Positions 24,269 to 34,391 of a DNA stretch of 64,000 bases are shown piece after piece (positions within the stretch are counted from its first letter, which is position 1; the number at the start of each line of letters is the position of its first letter). Origin of the DNA: Dermabacter indicis (lineage in GTDB: Bacteria; Actinomycetota; Actinomycetes; Actinomycetales; Dermabacteraceae); NCBI GenBank assembly GCA_001403775.1, contig CYUG01000013.1, forward strand, positions 1,300 through 65,299. The letters are read 5' to 3'. The notes below the pieces were generated by a model. That model saw only the letters and a program-made list of their open reading frames with translations. It made no database searches and was not told where the DNA came from. The position numbers and the translations under genes are program-made.

Positions 24269-25645
24269 GTGAGCGCGTGGGATGTCTTTACCGACCTTGG
24301 CTGGATGGGCCTCTTGATCCTCATCGGCGTGCTGCTGCGCGCCTGGGTCAAGCCCATCCAGTCTCTCTTTTTGCCGGCCGGCCTGATCGCCGGCCTTCTT
24401 GGCCTGATTTTGGGTCCCAACGTCCTGAACATTATTCCGTTCAGCAGTTCCGTCCCGATCTACTCGTCGATTCTCATTGCTGTCGTCTTCGCGGCGCTGC
24501 CGTTCACCTCGAAGATCGCGGGGCTCGGCAACGTCTTTCGCGCCGTGCGCACCATGTGGTCCGTCTCCCAGGCCATCTCGCTATTGCAGTGGGGCTTCGG
24601 CCTCCTTTTCGCGCTCGGGATCCTGAGCCTTTTCTTTAACGATCTGCCGGACGGCTTCGGTCTTCTCCTCGCGGCCGGCTTCATGGGTGGGCACGGCATC
24701 GCAGCCGCCATCGCCGACGGTTTCGGGGACACATGGCCAGAGGCGCTTTCCCTTGGCATGACCTCCGCCACCATCGGCATCGTCCTCTCAGTTGTGGGCG
24801 GCATTGCGATCATCAAAGTCGAATCGATGCGCGGCAACACCGCCTATCTCAAGGACTTCAAGTCGCTTCCGAAAGACCTGCGCACCGGCATCATCGCCGA
24901 GGAGAACCGCGAATCGATCGGCGTTTCCCCCGTGTCCGCGACGAGCCTTGACCCGATCACCTACCACCTGGGCCTGCTCTTCATGATCGCGGCCTTCGCG
25001 TACATGTTCACATCGTGGGCGAATAGCCAGGTCGAGTGGCTCTCGGTCCCCACCTTCAGCGTGTCCTTCCTCCTTGGCTACGTTGTGCTCTTCATTCTCA
25101 AGGCCTTCAAAGCCGAGAATGCGTTTGAAGGGAAGATCTTCGAGCGCGGAAGCGGCATGTCCACCGACCTCCTCGTGGCATTCGGCGTTGCTTCGATCGA
25201 TCCGAAGGTCGTTGCGTCCTACTGGCAGCCGCTTCTCATCCTCATTGCCGCGGGTGCACTGTTCGTGCTTGCCTACTACGTCTTCGTATCGAAGCAGCTC
25301 TTCGCCGAACACAAGGTTGAGCAGGGCATTTTCACATGGGGCTGGAACACCGGCACTGCCGGCATGGGCATGGCGCTCCTTCGCATCGTCGACCCCGACA
25401 TGAAGTCGAAGACCCTCGACTACTACGGAATCGCGTATATCCCAATTGGATTCGTCGATATCCTCACGATCGCGACCCTCCCCGCGCTCGTGCTGGCAGG
25501 GGCATCGTGGTGGGTCGCGCTCGCGCTCACACTTGCGGGAGCGGTCATCATCGCCCTTGCCTTCCGCCACCGCGAACCAAACCCCACGACCGGCGTGATC
25601 CAAAGCGTCGGCGTTCACGGCGCGTTCGATCACAGGACCGACTAG
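24269..25645 (+). CDS. ESS-family sodium/glutamate symporter-like protein (GltS type)
   Basis: A 458-residue membrane protein with about ten or more hydrophobic helices in two repeat-like halves. The segment GGHGIAAAIADGFG matches the GltS re-entrant-loop signature GGHG, and a second such element (GWNTGTAGMGMALLRIVDPD) lies in the C-terminal half. E. coli GltS imports glutamate with sodium; this protein is about 55 residues longer and its ligand could be another dicarboxylate or amino acid. The GTG start has AAAGGA upstream. It is followed within ten bases by a thioesterase gene, possibly co-transcribed. Confidence 0.78.
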   Translation: MSAWDVFTDLGWMGLLILIGVLLRAWVKPIQSLFLPAGLIAGLLGLILGPNVLNIIPFSSSVPIYSSILIAVVFAALPFTSKIAGLGNVFRAVRTMWSVSQAISLLQWGFGLLFALGILSLFFNDLPDGFGLLLAAGFMGGHGIAAAIADGFGDTWPEALSLGMTSATIGIVLSVVGGIAIIKVESMRGNTAYLKDFKSLPKDLRTGIIAEENRESIGVSPVSATSLDPITYHLGLLFMIAAFAYMFTSWANSQVEWLSVPTFSVSFLLGYVVLFILKAFKAENAFEGKIFERGSGMSTDLLVAFGVASIDPKVVASYWQPLLILIAAGALFVLAYYVFVSKQLFAEHKVEQGIFTWGWNTGTAGMGMALLRIVDPDMKSKTLDYYGIAYIPIGFVDILTIATLPALVLAGASWWVALALTLAGAVIIALAFRHREPNPTTGVIQSVGVHGAFDHRTD

Positions 25646-25655
25646 CGGCCAGCAC

Positions 25656-26135
25656 GTGGCGTATCTCGACATCCCCGTACCCGTCAGGTGGAGTGACCTT
25701 GACGGGTACGGGCACGTGAACAACACGGCGTACCTGCGGCTCCTCGAAGAAGCCCGCACGAGGGCTTTTTGGCAACCGTCGGAAACTGAACTCGCGAACG
25801 GTGCGCCTGCCTACCCAACGGCGCTCGAGGAGCTCTCTCCGGGCGGACCGTTCAAGACACTCGTGGCGGCCCACACAATCGAGTACATGCGCCCACTTGG
25901 CTATCGCCGTGATGGTGTCATCGTGCGCATGTGGGTATCGAAGATCGGCGGTGCGTCCCTCGACCTCGACTACGAGATTCACACGGCCGAGGAGCCCGAG
26001 CACCCTTACGCCAAGGCACGCACCGTGATCGTGATCGTCGAGGCGCCAACGGGAAAGGCCGTGCGCATGCCGGAACAGCTGCGCACGGCCCTCGAGAGCA
26101 TCACGGGTGCAGCGTCCACCTTCAGGCGCACATAA
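25656..26135 (+). CDS. Acyl-CoA thioesterase, single hotdog (4HBT/YbgC type)
   Basis: A 159-residue hotdog-fold protein. The N-terminal motif VRWSDLDGYGHVNNTAYLRLLEEAR carries the Asp (SDLDGYGHVNN) used for catalysis in 4-hydroxybenzoyl-CoA thioesterase-like enzymes, and a central HTIEYMRPL strand follows. The acyl substrate is unknown. The start is a GTG ten bases after the transporter stop, without a clear ribosome-binding site, so translation may depend on coupling. It converges with the MscS gene, with six bases between the stops. Confidence 0.8.
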   Translation: MAYLDIPVPVRWSDLDGYGHVNNTAYLRLLEEARTRAFWQPSETELANGAPAYPTALEELSPGGPFKTLVAAHTIEYMRPLGYRRDGVIVRMWVSKIGGASLDLDYEIHTAEEPEHPYAKARTVIVIVEAPTGKAVRMPEQLRTALESITGAASTFRRT

Positions 26136-26141
26136 AGTCGT

Positions 26142-27068
26142 TTATGCCGACTCCTGGAAGCGGGGGAGCGCAAACTCGATCCCGCGCTTGTTGAACTCCC
26201 CGCGCAAGCGCTTGCGAATCTCGCGTTCGACATCCCATTGCTTGCCCGGGATCGTATCGGCAGTGATGCGACGCTGGTAGCGGGCGCCATCCACCGTGAG
26301 GATGCCACTCGCCTCAGGTGTGCCCACGATGAGTGTCGCCCATTTTTGATCGGACTTGAGGGCGTCGAACACGGCATGAATGGCCTCCGTGACCTTTTCA
26401 TCATTCGCCGCCGAATCGATATCGAGCTCCACAAACGCCGTACCAAGGCCACGCGAATAATTGCCGAGCGTAATGACCTCGCCGTTGCGCACGGTCCATA
26501 GAACGCCATTGAGCCCGCGCACCTGGGTGACGCGCAAATTGACGTTCTCGACCGTGCCTTCCGCAAACTGGAGATCCACGTAGTCGCCAACGGCCACGAG
26601 GTCCTCGAACAGCATGATCACGCCCGCGAGGACGTCCTTGATGAGTGTTTGGGCACCGATACCGGCAGCGAGGCCGGCAACACCGAGCGAGGCGATGATA
26701 GGCGCGATATTGACGCCCACTTGTGAGAGGATCATGACGAAGGCGATCGACCAGATGATCACGCTCGCGACGTTTTTCGACGCGGTTGCGAGGGTGTCGG
26801 CGCGCTGCTTGCGCCGTTCCTCATTGGCGGCTGCCATCCCCGCATCGGGGTTCTTCTTCACCACCACGTTGGTCATGCGGGAAATGCGTGAGCCCGATTG
26901 ATACATCGTCGTGAACACGCGATTGATGAGCGCACCCACCACAAACCGCACGATGAGGGCCACGAGAATGATCACGAGGATCGTGATCCCGTTTGAAAGT
27001 AGCCACTCACCAACGCGATCCACGAGCGAGAAGGCTTCTTCGGTCGTCGTCTCTGCCAAAAGGTTCAT
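26142..27068 (-). CDS. mscS: MscS-family mechanosensitive channel
   Basis: A 308-residue small-conductance mechanosensitive channel. The N-terminal half has three hydrophobic helices (WLLSNGITILVIILVALIVRF; VASVIIWSIAFVMILSQVGV; then the pore helix APIIASLGVAGLAAGIGAQTLIKD with the Gly/Ala packing typical of MscS TM3). The beta domain follows (VGDYVDLQFAEGTVENVNLRVT, LWTVRNGEVI). A charged KKNPDAGMAAANEERRKQRAD insert lies between TM1 and TM2. It releases solutes on hypo-osmotic shock. A minus-strand TACGGT six bases upstream of the ATG indicates a leaderless promoter. Confidence 0.9.
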   Translation of the reverse strand: MNLLAETTTEEAFSLVDRVGEWLLSNGITILVIILVALIVRFVVGALINRVFTTMYQSGSRISRMTNVVVKKNPDAGMAAANEERRKQRADTLATASKNVASVIIWSIAFVMILSQVGVNIAPIIASLGVAGLAAGIGAQTLIKDVLAGVIMLFEDLVAVGDYVDLQFAEGTVENVNLRVTQVRGLNGVLWTVRNGEVITLGNYSRGLGTAFVELDIDSAANDEKVTEAIHAVFDALKSDQKWATLIVGTPEASGILTVDGARYQRRITADTIPGKQWDVEREIRKRLRGEFNKRGIEFALPRFQESA

Positions 27069-27074
27069 GCCCCA

Positions 27075-27080
27075 ACCGTA
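27075..27080 (-). promoter_or_regulatory. -10 element of mscS (leaderless)
   Basis: TACGGT on the minus strand, six bases before the ATG at 27068. Confidence 0.5.
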
Positions 27081-27105
27081 GGCCCGTGACCTTGAGTGTG
27101 CATAA

Positions 27106-27138
27106 AGAAGACGGCCTCACGCGAGGTGAGGCCGCCTT
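27106..27138 (-). terminator. Intrinsic terminator of aminopeptidase N gene
   Basis: A 14-bp stem with one G-U pair (core GGCCTCAC paired with GTGAGGCC, loop of five) is followed on the minus strand by TTTAT. It lies 46 bases downstream of the pepN stop. Confidence 0.8.
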
Positions 27139-27183
27139 CATTTCCGACGGTTGCCGCGCGCTCAGCGCAGCCCCGTAAGCCGA

Positions 27184-29739
27184 TTACTTATCGGCGTTTT
27201 GCACGCGCACCGCGCGGGCCACCGAATCGCGACCCTCGAGGACGGGACGACGCATGCCGTAGATCGCGTCTTCATGAGAGGCGAGCCATTCATCGGCCTT
27301 CCGGACGATCTCTTCGCTCGGGTACTGACCCGGGAAGTAGCCCTGGATAAGGCGGTTCGCGATCTCGCTCGAACGCGAGGCCCATGCCTTCTCGATCATC
27401 TCGAAGTACGGCTCAATGTACGGCGCGCGGAGTTCTTCGCTCGCGCGGTTGAAGCCTACGATCGCCGAGGTGAGGTGCTCGTTCGCGAGCGTGTCTTCCT
27501 CGACGGTCTTCTTCCACGCGGCGTCCTTCGCCTCGGCGGTCGGGATCGCCGCCTTCGCCGTGAGGGCGCTCTTGCGTCCGTTTTGCGTATCGTCGCTCTT
27601 GAGAACCTCGTCGATGCCGGCCTCATCGATGCCGCCGAGCGCGGCAAGGGCGATCGTGATCTGCCACGTGAGGTCGGTGTCGATCTCGCGGTCCTTGAGC
27701 GTGACCGAGCCGTCGAAGAGGCCCTTCACGGTGTCGAGGTCGGCCTTGCCGGCGAACTGCAGGTACGACTCGAGGAACTGGAGCTGCTGATCGCTGCCAC
27801 CGTCGGCCCCCTGCGTGAGCTCCCACAGTGCCGAGGCGACTTTCTTCTCGCGCTCTTCGCGATCCTCAGGAGCCGCGTAACGCGTGCCGACCGCATCGAG
27901 GCGACCGAGCAGCGTGCGCAGAACCGAGGAGTCCTTTTCGCGGTCGATGTTCTTGAGCAAAAGCTCGAGGTAGCGGCGGCTCGGAAGCTCCGCGTCGCGC
28001 GTCATGTCCCACGTTGCGCTCCACACGAGCGTGCGAGCGAGTTCGTCGTCGATGTCGCGAAGGTGCTCGAGAGCGAAGGCGAGCGAGTCATCGTCGAGGC
28101 GCACCTTGGCGTAGGTGAGGTCCTCGTCATTGATGAGCCACAGGTCGGCTTTCGTGCCCGCGAGTTCGGCGATCTCGGTGCGCTCGCCGTCGATGTCAGT
28201 TTCGACGCTCACGGTGCGCTTCACTGTGCCGCCCTCGAGGCTGTAGCCGCCAACCTTGAGGCGGTGCGGGCGGATCGTCGGGTAGTCCTGTGCCGCGGAC
28301 TGCAGGACGGCGAACGAGGTGACGGTGCCGTCGGCGTCGCGCTTGATCTCCGGGCGCAGCGTGTTGACGCCCGCCGTCTCGAGCCACAGCTTGCTCCACG
28401 AGCGAAGGTCGCGGCCGCTCGTTGCCTCGAGTTCGTCGAGGAGATCGGTCAGCTCGGTGTTCTGCCACGCATACTTCTTGAAGTAGGCGCGCAGCCCCTT
28501 GAAGAAGGACTCTTCGCCCACGTAGGCAACGAGCTGGCGCAGGACCGAGGCGCCCTTCGCGTACGTGATGCCGTCGAAGTTCGTTTCGACAGCATCGAAG
28601 TCCACCATGTCGGCAACGATCGGGTGCGTCGAGGGGAGTTGGTCCTGGCTGTAGGCCCATGCCTTTTCAGAGCCTGCGAAGGTCGTCCACGCGTTCGTCC
28701 AGCGGGTTGCTCGCGCCGAGGAAAGGGTCGAGGCGAACTCGGCGAAGGACTCGTTGAGCCACAGGTCATCCCACCACTTCATCGTCACGAGGTCGCCGAA
28801 CCACATGTGGGCGAGCTCGTGGAGAATAGTGAGATCACGGCGCTCGCGGATGGCGTCGGAAACGGCACTGCGGAATACGTAGCGCTCCACGAATGTCACC
28901 GCGCCCGGATGCTCCATTGCGCCCATGTTGTATTCGGGCACGAAAATCTGGTCGTAGGTCGGGAACGGGTAGTCGTAGTCGAAGAGGTTTTCGTAGAACT
29001 CGAAGCCTTGCTGCGCGACCGAGACGATGTACTCGCCATCGAGGTGCTCGGCGAGCGAGGCGCGCGCGTACACGCCCGCGGGGATCTCGCGGCCGTTGCG
29101 GGACTTGATCGTGCCGTCGTAGCCCTCGTACTTACCGGCGATGAGCGCCGTGAGATAGGTCGAGATCTTCGGTGTTTTCTCGAAGCTCCACGTGGCGATC
29201 GGCTGGCCGTCGGAATCCTCTCCGGCCGGGACTGGCTCGGGGCTCGGGGCAATCGAGATGACGCGCCAGTGGGCCGGGGCCGTGATCGTGAAGGCGAACG
29301 TGGCCTTGAGGTCGGGTTGCTCGAAGTTCGCGTACATGCGGCGTGCGTCGGATACCTCGAACTGGGTGTAGAGGTACACCTCGTCGTCGACGGGGTCGAC
29401 CATGCGGTGCAGGCCTTCGCCCGTGTTCATGTAGGCGCCGTTCGCGCGGATGGTGATGATGTTTTCGCCGACCTTGAGGGCCGGCAGTTGGACGCGAGCG
29501 CCGTCGAAGCGCTCCGCGGGGTTGTCGAGAGTCTCCCCGTTGAGGGTGATCTCGAGGACCTCGGGGGCGATGAGGTCCACGAAGGTTTCACGTTCCGCGG
29601 TCGAGTTCACGTAAATGGTGGATTCGGTGAGGAATGTCTTGGGGCCTTGCGTGAGGTCGAGTCGCACGTCGTAGTGCGTGGTCTCGAGGAACGAGGAGCG
29701 TTCCTGTGCCTCGGCGCGCGTGAGATTTTCGGAGGTCAT
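27184..29739 (-). CDS. pepN: Aminopeptidase N (M1 family)
   Basis: An 851-residue cytoplasmic zinc aminopeptidase that removes N-terminal residues from peptides. The zinc motif HELAH is at about residues 307-311, with the third ligand Glu in WLNESFAEF about 20 residues on. The exopeptidase motif normally GAMEN reads GAMEH (His at about 277), followed by PGAVTF, so the Asn that usually helps bind the substrate amino group is replaced. The C-terminal ERAP1-like helical domain is complete. Start is the ATG at 29739 with GGAGA upstream; longer in-frame sequence is Arg/Pro-rich and unlikely. Confidence 0.92.
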   Translation of the reverse strand: MTSENLTRAEAQERSSFLETTHYDVRLDLTQGPKTFLTESTIYVNSTAERETFVDLIAPEVLEITLNGETLDNPAERFDGARVQLPALKVGENIITIRANGAYMNTGEGLHRMVDPVDDEVYLYTQFEVSDARRMYANFEQPDLKATFAFTITAPAHWRVISIAPSPEPVPAGEDSDGQPIATWSFEKTPKISTYLTALIAGKYEGYDGTIKSRNGREIPAGVYARASLAEHLDGEYIVSVAQQGFEFYENLFDYDYPFPTYDQIFVPEYNMGAMEHPGAVTFVERYVFRSAVSDAIRERRDLTILHELAHMWFGDLVTMKWWDDLWLNESFAEFASTLSSARATRWTNAWTTFAGSEKAWAYSQDQLPSTHPIVADMVDFDAVETNFDGITYAKGASVLRQLVAYVGEESFFKGLRAYFKKYAWQNTELTDLLDELEATSGRDLRSWSKLWLETAGVNTLRPEIKRDADGTVTSFAVLQSAAQDYPTIRPHRLKVGGYSLEGGTVKRTVSVETDIDGERTEIAELAGTKADLWLINDEDLTYAKVRLDDDSLAFALEHLRDIDDELARTLVWSATWDMTRDAELPSRRYLELLLKNIDREKDSSVLRTLLGRLDAVGTRYAAPEDREEREKKVASALWELTQGADGGSDQQLQFLESYLQFAGKADLDTVKGLFDGSVTLKDREIDTDLTWQITIALAALGGIDEAGIDEVLKSDDTQNGRKSALTAKAAIPTAEAKDAAWKKTVEEDTLANEHLTSAIVGFNRASEELRAPYIEPYFEMIEKAWASRSSEIANRLIQGYFPGQYPSEEIVRKADEWLASHEDAIYGMRRPVLEGRDSVARAVRVQNADK

Positions 29740-29935
29740 TCTCGAAGTCTCCTTGGGTTGAGGGTCCGCTTCGTGCGCGGGTCTCTTCCATCTTCGCACT
29801 CGAGTGCGGGAGTGCGCGGGGGAGTGGGGAGAGCGGAGGGGCGAGCGAGCCGGGCGTGTCCGGGCGGCCGGGTGGCTGCCGGGGTCCGACACCTGCCGGT
29901 TTTTGCAACGATGAAGTTTCGAAAAGTGGGCTGTG

Positions 29936-29970
29936 ACCAGGGTTTCTTTTACTGCGCACCCTGGTAAGGT
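29936..29970 (+). promoter_or_regulatory. Promoter and operator of the formate dehydrogenase operon
   Basis: TAAGGT (29965-29970) ends six bases before the ATG at 29977, which suggests a leaderless mRNA. A perfect inverted repeat ACCAGGGT-N14-ACCCTGGT (29936-29943 and 29958-29965) spans the -35 to -10 region, as expected for a repressor or redox/formate-sensing regulator. Confidence 0.5.
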
Positions 29971-29976
29971 TGTGCC

Positions 29977-32900
29977 ATGGCATCACTAAATCCTCTTAAT
30001 TGGCCTGTGCTGAGGCAGGCCAAGTCTCGCGATGTGTTGGGGCTCGGCCCCACCTCCCAGTCGCCCACGTATCAAGACCTCAAGGCGCGCACCACCACCG
30101 CCGACAAGGTCGTCGAGAGCGTGTGCCCCTACTGTGCTGTTGGCTGTGGCCAGCGCATTTACGTCAAAGACAATAAAGTCATTCAGATCGAAGGCGATCC
30201 AAATTCGCCAGTCTCGCGTGGCCGCCTGTGCCCGAAGGGATCGGCGAGCGAGCAGCTCGTCAACGCACCTGGCCGAGTGACCGACATCCTCTATCGCGCT
30301 CCCAAGTCGAAAGAGTGGGTCAAGCTCGATCGCGAGACCGCGATGTCGATGATCACCGAGCGCTACCTCGAGGCTCGCAAGAAGCACTGGCAGGATACCG
30401 ACGAGCACGGCCGCCCCGTGCGCCGCACGCTCGGTATCGCCTCGCTCGGCGGCGCGACCATCGATAACGAGGAAAACTACCTCATCAAGAAGCTGTTTAC
30501 CGCCACGGGCGCTATTCAGATCGAGAATCAAGCCCGCATATGACACAGCGCCACGGTTCCCAGTTTGGGATCCTCGTTTGGGCGCGGCGGAGCCACGCAG
30601 CCGGTGCAGGACCTCGCGAATGCAGACTGCATCATCATCCAAGGCTCCAACATGGCCGAGTGTCACCCGGTTGCTTTCCAGTGGGTTATTGAAGCAAAGC
30701 TTCGTGGAGCGCGCGTGATTCACGTGGATCCACGCTTCTCGCGCACCTCGGCCCTCGCGGACAAGTACGTTTCCACTCGCGCGGGTGGCGACATCGTTCT
30801 GCTCGGTGCTCTCATCAACCACGTCCTCGAGAACAACCTGTTCTTCGAGGAGTACGTGAAGCACTACACCAACGCGTCAACCCTCATTAGTGAGGACTAT
30901 CAGGATCCCGAGGATCTCGATGGCTTCTTCTCGGGCTTCGATCCCGAGACTGGCGCGTACGATCCGTCGAGCTGGCAGTACGAAATGGACGAGGAGAAGA
31001 ACCTCCCCGTTCGCGACGAAACCCTGCAGCACCCGCGTACCGTCTTCCAAATCCTCAAGCGCCACTTCAAGCGCTACACCCCCGAGGTTGTGGAGAAGGT
31101 TTGTGGCGTGAGCCAGGAAGACTTCGCGTACATCGCCGAGTCGATTGTGAAGAACTCGGGTCGCGACAAGACGACCGCGTTCTGCTACGCCGTGGGCTGG
31201 ACCCAGCACACAGGCGGCGCGCAGTTCATCCGCACAGCCTCGATTCTCCAGCTGCTCATGGGCAACGTGGGCCGTCCAGGCTCGGGTATTCTCGCGCTTC
31301 GCGGACACGCCAATATTCAGGGCTCGACCGACATCCCGGCCCTCTTCCATATCCTTCCCGGCTACCTTCCGATGCCGAAGGCAGGCGTGACGGACACGTG
31401 GGAGACCTATCTCGACTCGGTCGGCACGAAGAAGCAAAAGGGCTTCTGGGCGAAATCGGAGGAGTTCACCGCGAGCCTTCTCAAGGCGTGGTGGGGCGAG
31501 AGTGCAACGAAGGAGAACAACTTCCACTTCGACTACCTGCCGCGACTCACCGGTGCGCACGGCACCTACCAGACCCTGCAGCTTATGCTCCAGGACAAGG
31601 TGGACGGCTACTTTGTGCTCGGTCAGAACCCCGCGGTCGGGAGCTCGAACGGTCGCTTGCACCGCAAGGCGCTGAGCCACCTCAAGTGGCTCGTCGTTCG
31701 CGACTTCAACATGATCGAAACGGCCACGTTCTGGAAGAACGGTCCCGAGATCGAAACGGGCGAGCTGAAGACTGAAGACATCGACACCGAAGTGTTCTTC
31801 ATGCCCGCCGCGAACCACACGGAGAAAGCCGGTTCGTTCACGCAAACCCAGCGCATGGTGCAGTGGCGCCATCAGGCCGTCACCCCGCCGGGCGATGCCG
31901 AAAGCGAGCTGCAGTTCTTCTTCGATCTCGGCAACCGCATTCGCGAGGCCCTCAAGGACTCGGACGATCCCCGCGATCGGCCCGTGCTTGACATGACGTG
32001 GGACTACCCGCTGGACGAACACGGCGAGGTTGACGCCGAGGCTGTGATTCGCGAGATCAACGGGTATTACACCGAGGGTGAGAACAAGGGCAAGCCCCTT
32101 GCGAAGTTCGTCGATATGAAGGCTGACGGTTCCACCGCCGGTGGCTGCTGGATCTACGCCGGTGTGTATGCCGACGGCATCAACCATGCGGCGGTGCGCG
32201 AGCCCGCCGATGGCCGCCCCTACACCGAAAGGGAATGGGGCTGGGTGTGGCCGGCCAACCGCAAGATCCTTTACAACCGCGCTTCCGCGGACCCCGAGGG
32301 CAAGCCTTGGAGCCCGGAGAAGGCATGGATCTGGTGGGACGAAGACCAGGAGAAGTGGGTCGGCCACGACGTTCCCGACTTCCCCGTGGGCCTCAACCCG
32401 AAGGCACGCCCCGATGCGACCGTGGGTGGCCCCGCGGCGCTTGCCGGCGATGACGCGTTCATCATGCAGCCCGACGGTAAGGGCTGGCTGTTCGCACCGA
32501 AGGGCATGATCGATGGCCCGATCCCGACTCACTACGAGCCCGTGGAATCGAAGCTGCCGAACATCATGTACCCGCAGCAGAACCAGCCCACCCGCGTGGT
32601 CATGCCTCGTGAGGAGAACCTCACCGCGCCCGGTTACGGCGAGCCTCTGCAAGAGGTGTACCCGTACGTGTTCACGACCTACCGCCTCACCGAGCACCAC
32701 ACGGCGGGCGGCATGAGCCGCTGGCTTCCCTACCTCGCCGAGCTCCAGCCCGAGATGTTCGCGGAGATTTCTCCCGAACTCGCTGATGAGGTTGGGGTGA
32801 AGAACGGTGAGTGGGCAACCCTCATCTCGCCGCGTGCCGCGATCGAAGCGCGCGTGCTTGTGACGAAGCGCTTCAAGCCGCTCAACGTCAACGGTCACAC

Positions 32901-33408
32901 CGTGCATCAGATCGGCCTCCCGTACCACTGGGGTGTCGGTGAAGACGCAGTGATTTCCGGCGACGGTGCCAACGATCTTCTGGGCATCACGATGGACCCG
33001 AACACCGGCATCCAGGATTCGAAGTACTCCTCGGTGGCGATGGTTCCGGGCCGCAGGCCCCGCGGGCCCGAACTCGTGGACCTCGTGGAGAAGTATCAGC
33101 GCGAGGCAGGCATCACTCTCGACACGGGCATGCAGCGCGTCACAGTTCCGGCGAAAGACGCGGGCATCGAAGAGACGAGCCCCGAGCAGGATGCGAAGGT
33201 CGCCGAAGAGACGACCCGCGGCTCGAACAGCCCGGGCTTCACGGGAATCGCCGCATCGAAGCCCGGCTCGAAGGAAGCTCAGCGCCGCGCCGACAAGGTC
33301 GACGAGGACACGGACACCGGGTCCGACGGTCAAGACGGCGAGACCGGCCGCACGAGCATGGTTAATGACAACTCGCAAGCGTCCCACGATGAGAATGGAG
33401 GTGTGTGA
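29977..33408 (+). CDS. Formate dehydrogenase catalytic subunit, selenocysteine-containing (FDH-N type)
   Basis: One gene of 1143 residues is read through an in-frame TGA at 30541-30543, decoded as selenocysteine 189. Before the TGA lie the 4Fe-4S motif CPYCAVGC (Cys50, 53, 57) and Cys85 in RLCPKG; after it come His190 and GSSFGRGG, exactly the U-H context of molybdopterin formate dehydrogenases. The frame continues without stops through the bis-MGD domains (WTQHTGGAQFIRT, GHANIQGSTD, LTEHHTAGG, HQIGLPYHWG). Overall it resembles E. coli FdnG, oxidising formate to CO2. Oddities: no twin-arginine signal is seen at the N-terminus, and about 110 polar, low-complexity residues are added at the C-terminus. 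The stop overlaps the next gene by one base. An ordinary gene caller would split it in two. Confidence 0.93.
30541..30573 (+). promoter_or_regulatory. SECIS-like element with the Sec UGA codon
   Basis: The UGA (30541-30543) is followed eleven bases later by a hairpin: GGTTCCC (30555-30561) pairs with GGGATCC (30567-30573) around the loop AGTTT, leaving one U-U mismatch or bulge. In E. coli fdhF the apical stem starts at the same distance from UGA and also carries a bulged U. SelB would bind here. Confidence 0.75.
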
Positions 33409-34391
33409 TGAGTCTTCTCAATACGACCGCTGACCCCATTTCCGTTTCGGGGTGGGAGCACACGCACGACCGCAAGGGGTTCTTCACCGACACGTCGATC
33501 TGCATTGGCTGTAAGGCCTGCGAGGTCGCGTGTAAGGAATGGAACCGCAATCCTCAAGACGGCAACTTCGAGCTGCTCGGCTCGTCGTTCGACAACACGG
33601 GCTCGCTCGGTGCGAACACGTGGCGTCACGTGGCCTTTATCGAGCAGTCCGAAAAGCGCATCGAGCAGGCCCGCGAGTCGGGTCGCCAGCTCGTGAACCT
33701 CGGCATGCCGAAGATCGGTCAAAAACCGCCGAGCGAGCAGCAGCCAAAGCACACGGAAGAATTCCGTTGGCTTATGGCTTCGGACGTGTGCAAGCACTGC
33801 ACGCGCGCGGGTTGCCTCGATGCGTGCCCCACCGGTGCGCTGTTCCGCACGGAATTCGGCACTGTCGTGGTGCAGGCCGACGTCTGCAACGGCTGTGGCA
33901 CGTGCGTGTACACGTGCCCCTTTGGCGTGATCGAGCGTCGTGACGACGGCACGGTCTCCCCAAAGACCGATCGTGATGACCGCCCGCACATCGAGCAGGA
34001 CATCCCGAACAAGGGCACGGCGAACAAGTGCACGCTCTGCTACGACCGCCTCAAGGACGGCCAGCAGCCCGCGTGTGCGCAGACCTGCCCCACAACCTCG
34101 ATCAAGTTCGGCGATCGCGACGACATGGTCGCGAAGGCCAAGGAGCGAGTGAAGAAGCTCCACGAGGAGGGCATGACCGAAGCTCGCCTCTACGGCGCGA
34201 ACGCGAACGACGGCGTTGGCGGTCTCGGCTCGGTGTTCCTGCTCCTCGACGAGCCCGAGGTGTACGGCCTGCCGCCGGACCCCCGCGTGGGCACGATGGA
34301 TCTGCCGAAGATGTATGGCCGTGCCGCTCTCGCGGCGGGGGCGATGGTCGCGACGACCGCCCTCATGTTCGTGGGAGGTAAGAGGAAATGA
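33408..34391 (+). CDS. Formate dehydrogenase iron-sulfur subunit (FdnH/FdoH-like)
   Basis: A 327-residue electron-transfer subunit with four cysteine clusters for 4Fe-4S centres: CIGCKACEVACKEWN near residue 27, CKHCTRAGCLDACPTGAL near 127, CNGCGTCVYTCPFGV near 163, and CTLCYDRLKDGQQPACAQTCPT near 208. A hydrophobic helix near the C-terminus (LAAGAMVATTALMFVGG) matches the membrane anchor of FdnH. It passes electrons from the catalytic subunit to the membrane subunit. The ATG overlaps the preceding stop (TGATG); a GTG one codon upstream is also possible. It ends overlapping the NrfD gene. Confidence 0.92.
   Translation: MSLLNTTADPISVSGWEHTHDRKGFFTDTSICIGCKACEVACKEWNRNPQDGNFELLGSSFDNTGSLGANTWRHVAFIEQSEKRIEQARESGRQLVNLGMPKIGQKPPSEQQPKHTEEFRWLMASDVCKHCTRAGCLDACPTGALFRTEFGTVVVQADVCNGCGTCVYTCPFGVIERRDDGTVSPKTDRDDRPHIEQDIPNKGTANKCTLCYDRLKDGQQPACAQTCPTTSIKFGDRDDMVAKAKERVKKLHEEGMTEARLYGANANDGVGGLGSVFLLLDEPEVYGLPPDPRVGTMDLPKMYGRAALAAGAMVATTALMFVGGKRK

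Noticed and set aside
27151-29967. Long plus-strand open frame (938 codons) opposite aminopeptidase N
   Set aside because: It is the antisense shadow of a clear M1 peptidase gene. Such frames are common in GC-rich DNA and its translation shows no family motifs.
30877-33387. Long minus-strand open frame (836 codons) opposite the formate dehydrogenase gene
   Set aside because: Antisense shadow: no recognisable domain, biased composition, and the plus strand encodes a conserved enzyme.
29977-33408. Formate dehydrogenase as a pseudogene broken by a nonsense codon
   Set aside because: The stop is TGA at the exact catalytic Sec/Cys position, both sides are intact in the same frame, a SECIS-like hairpin follows, and all Sec genes are adjacent.
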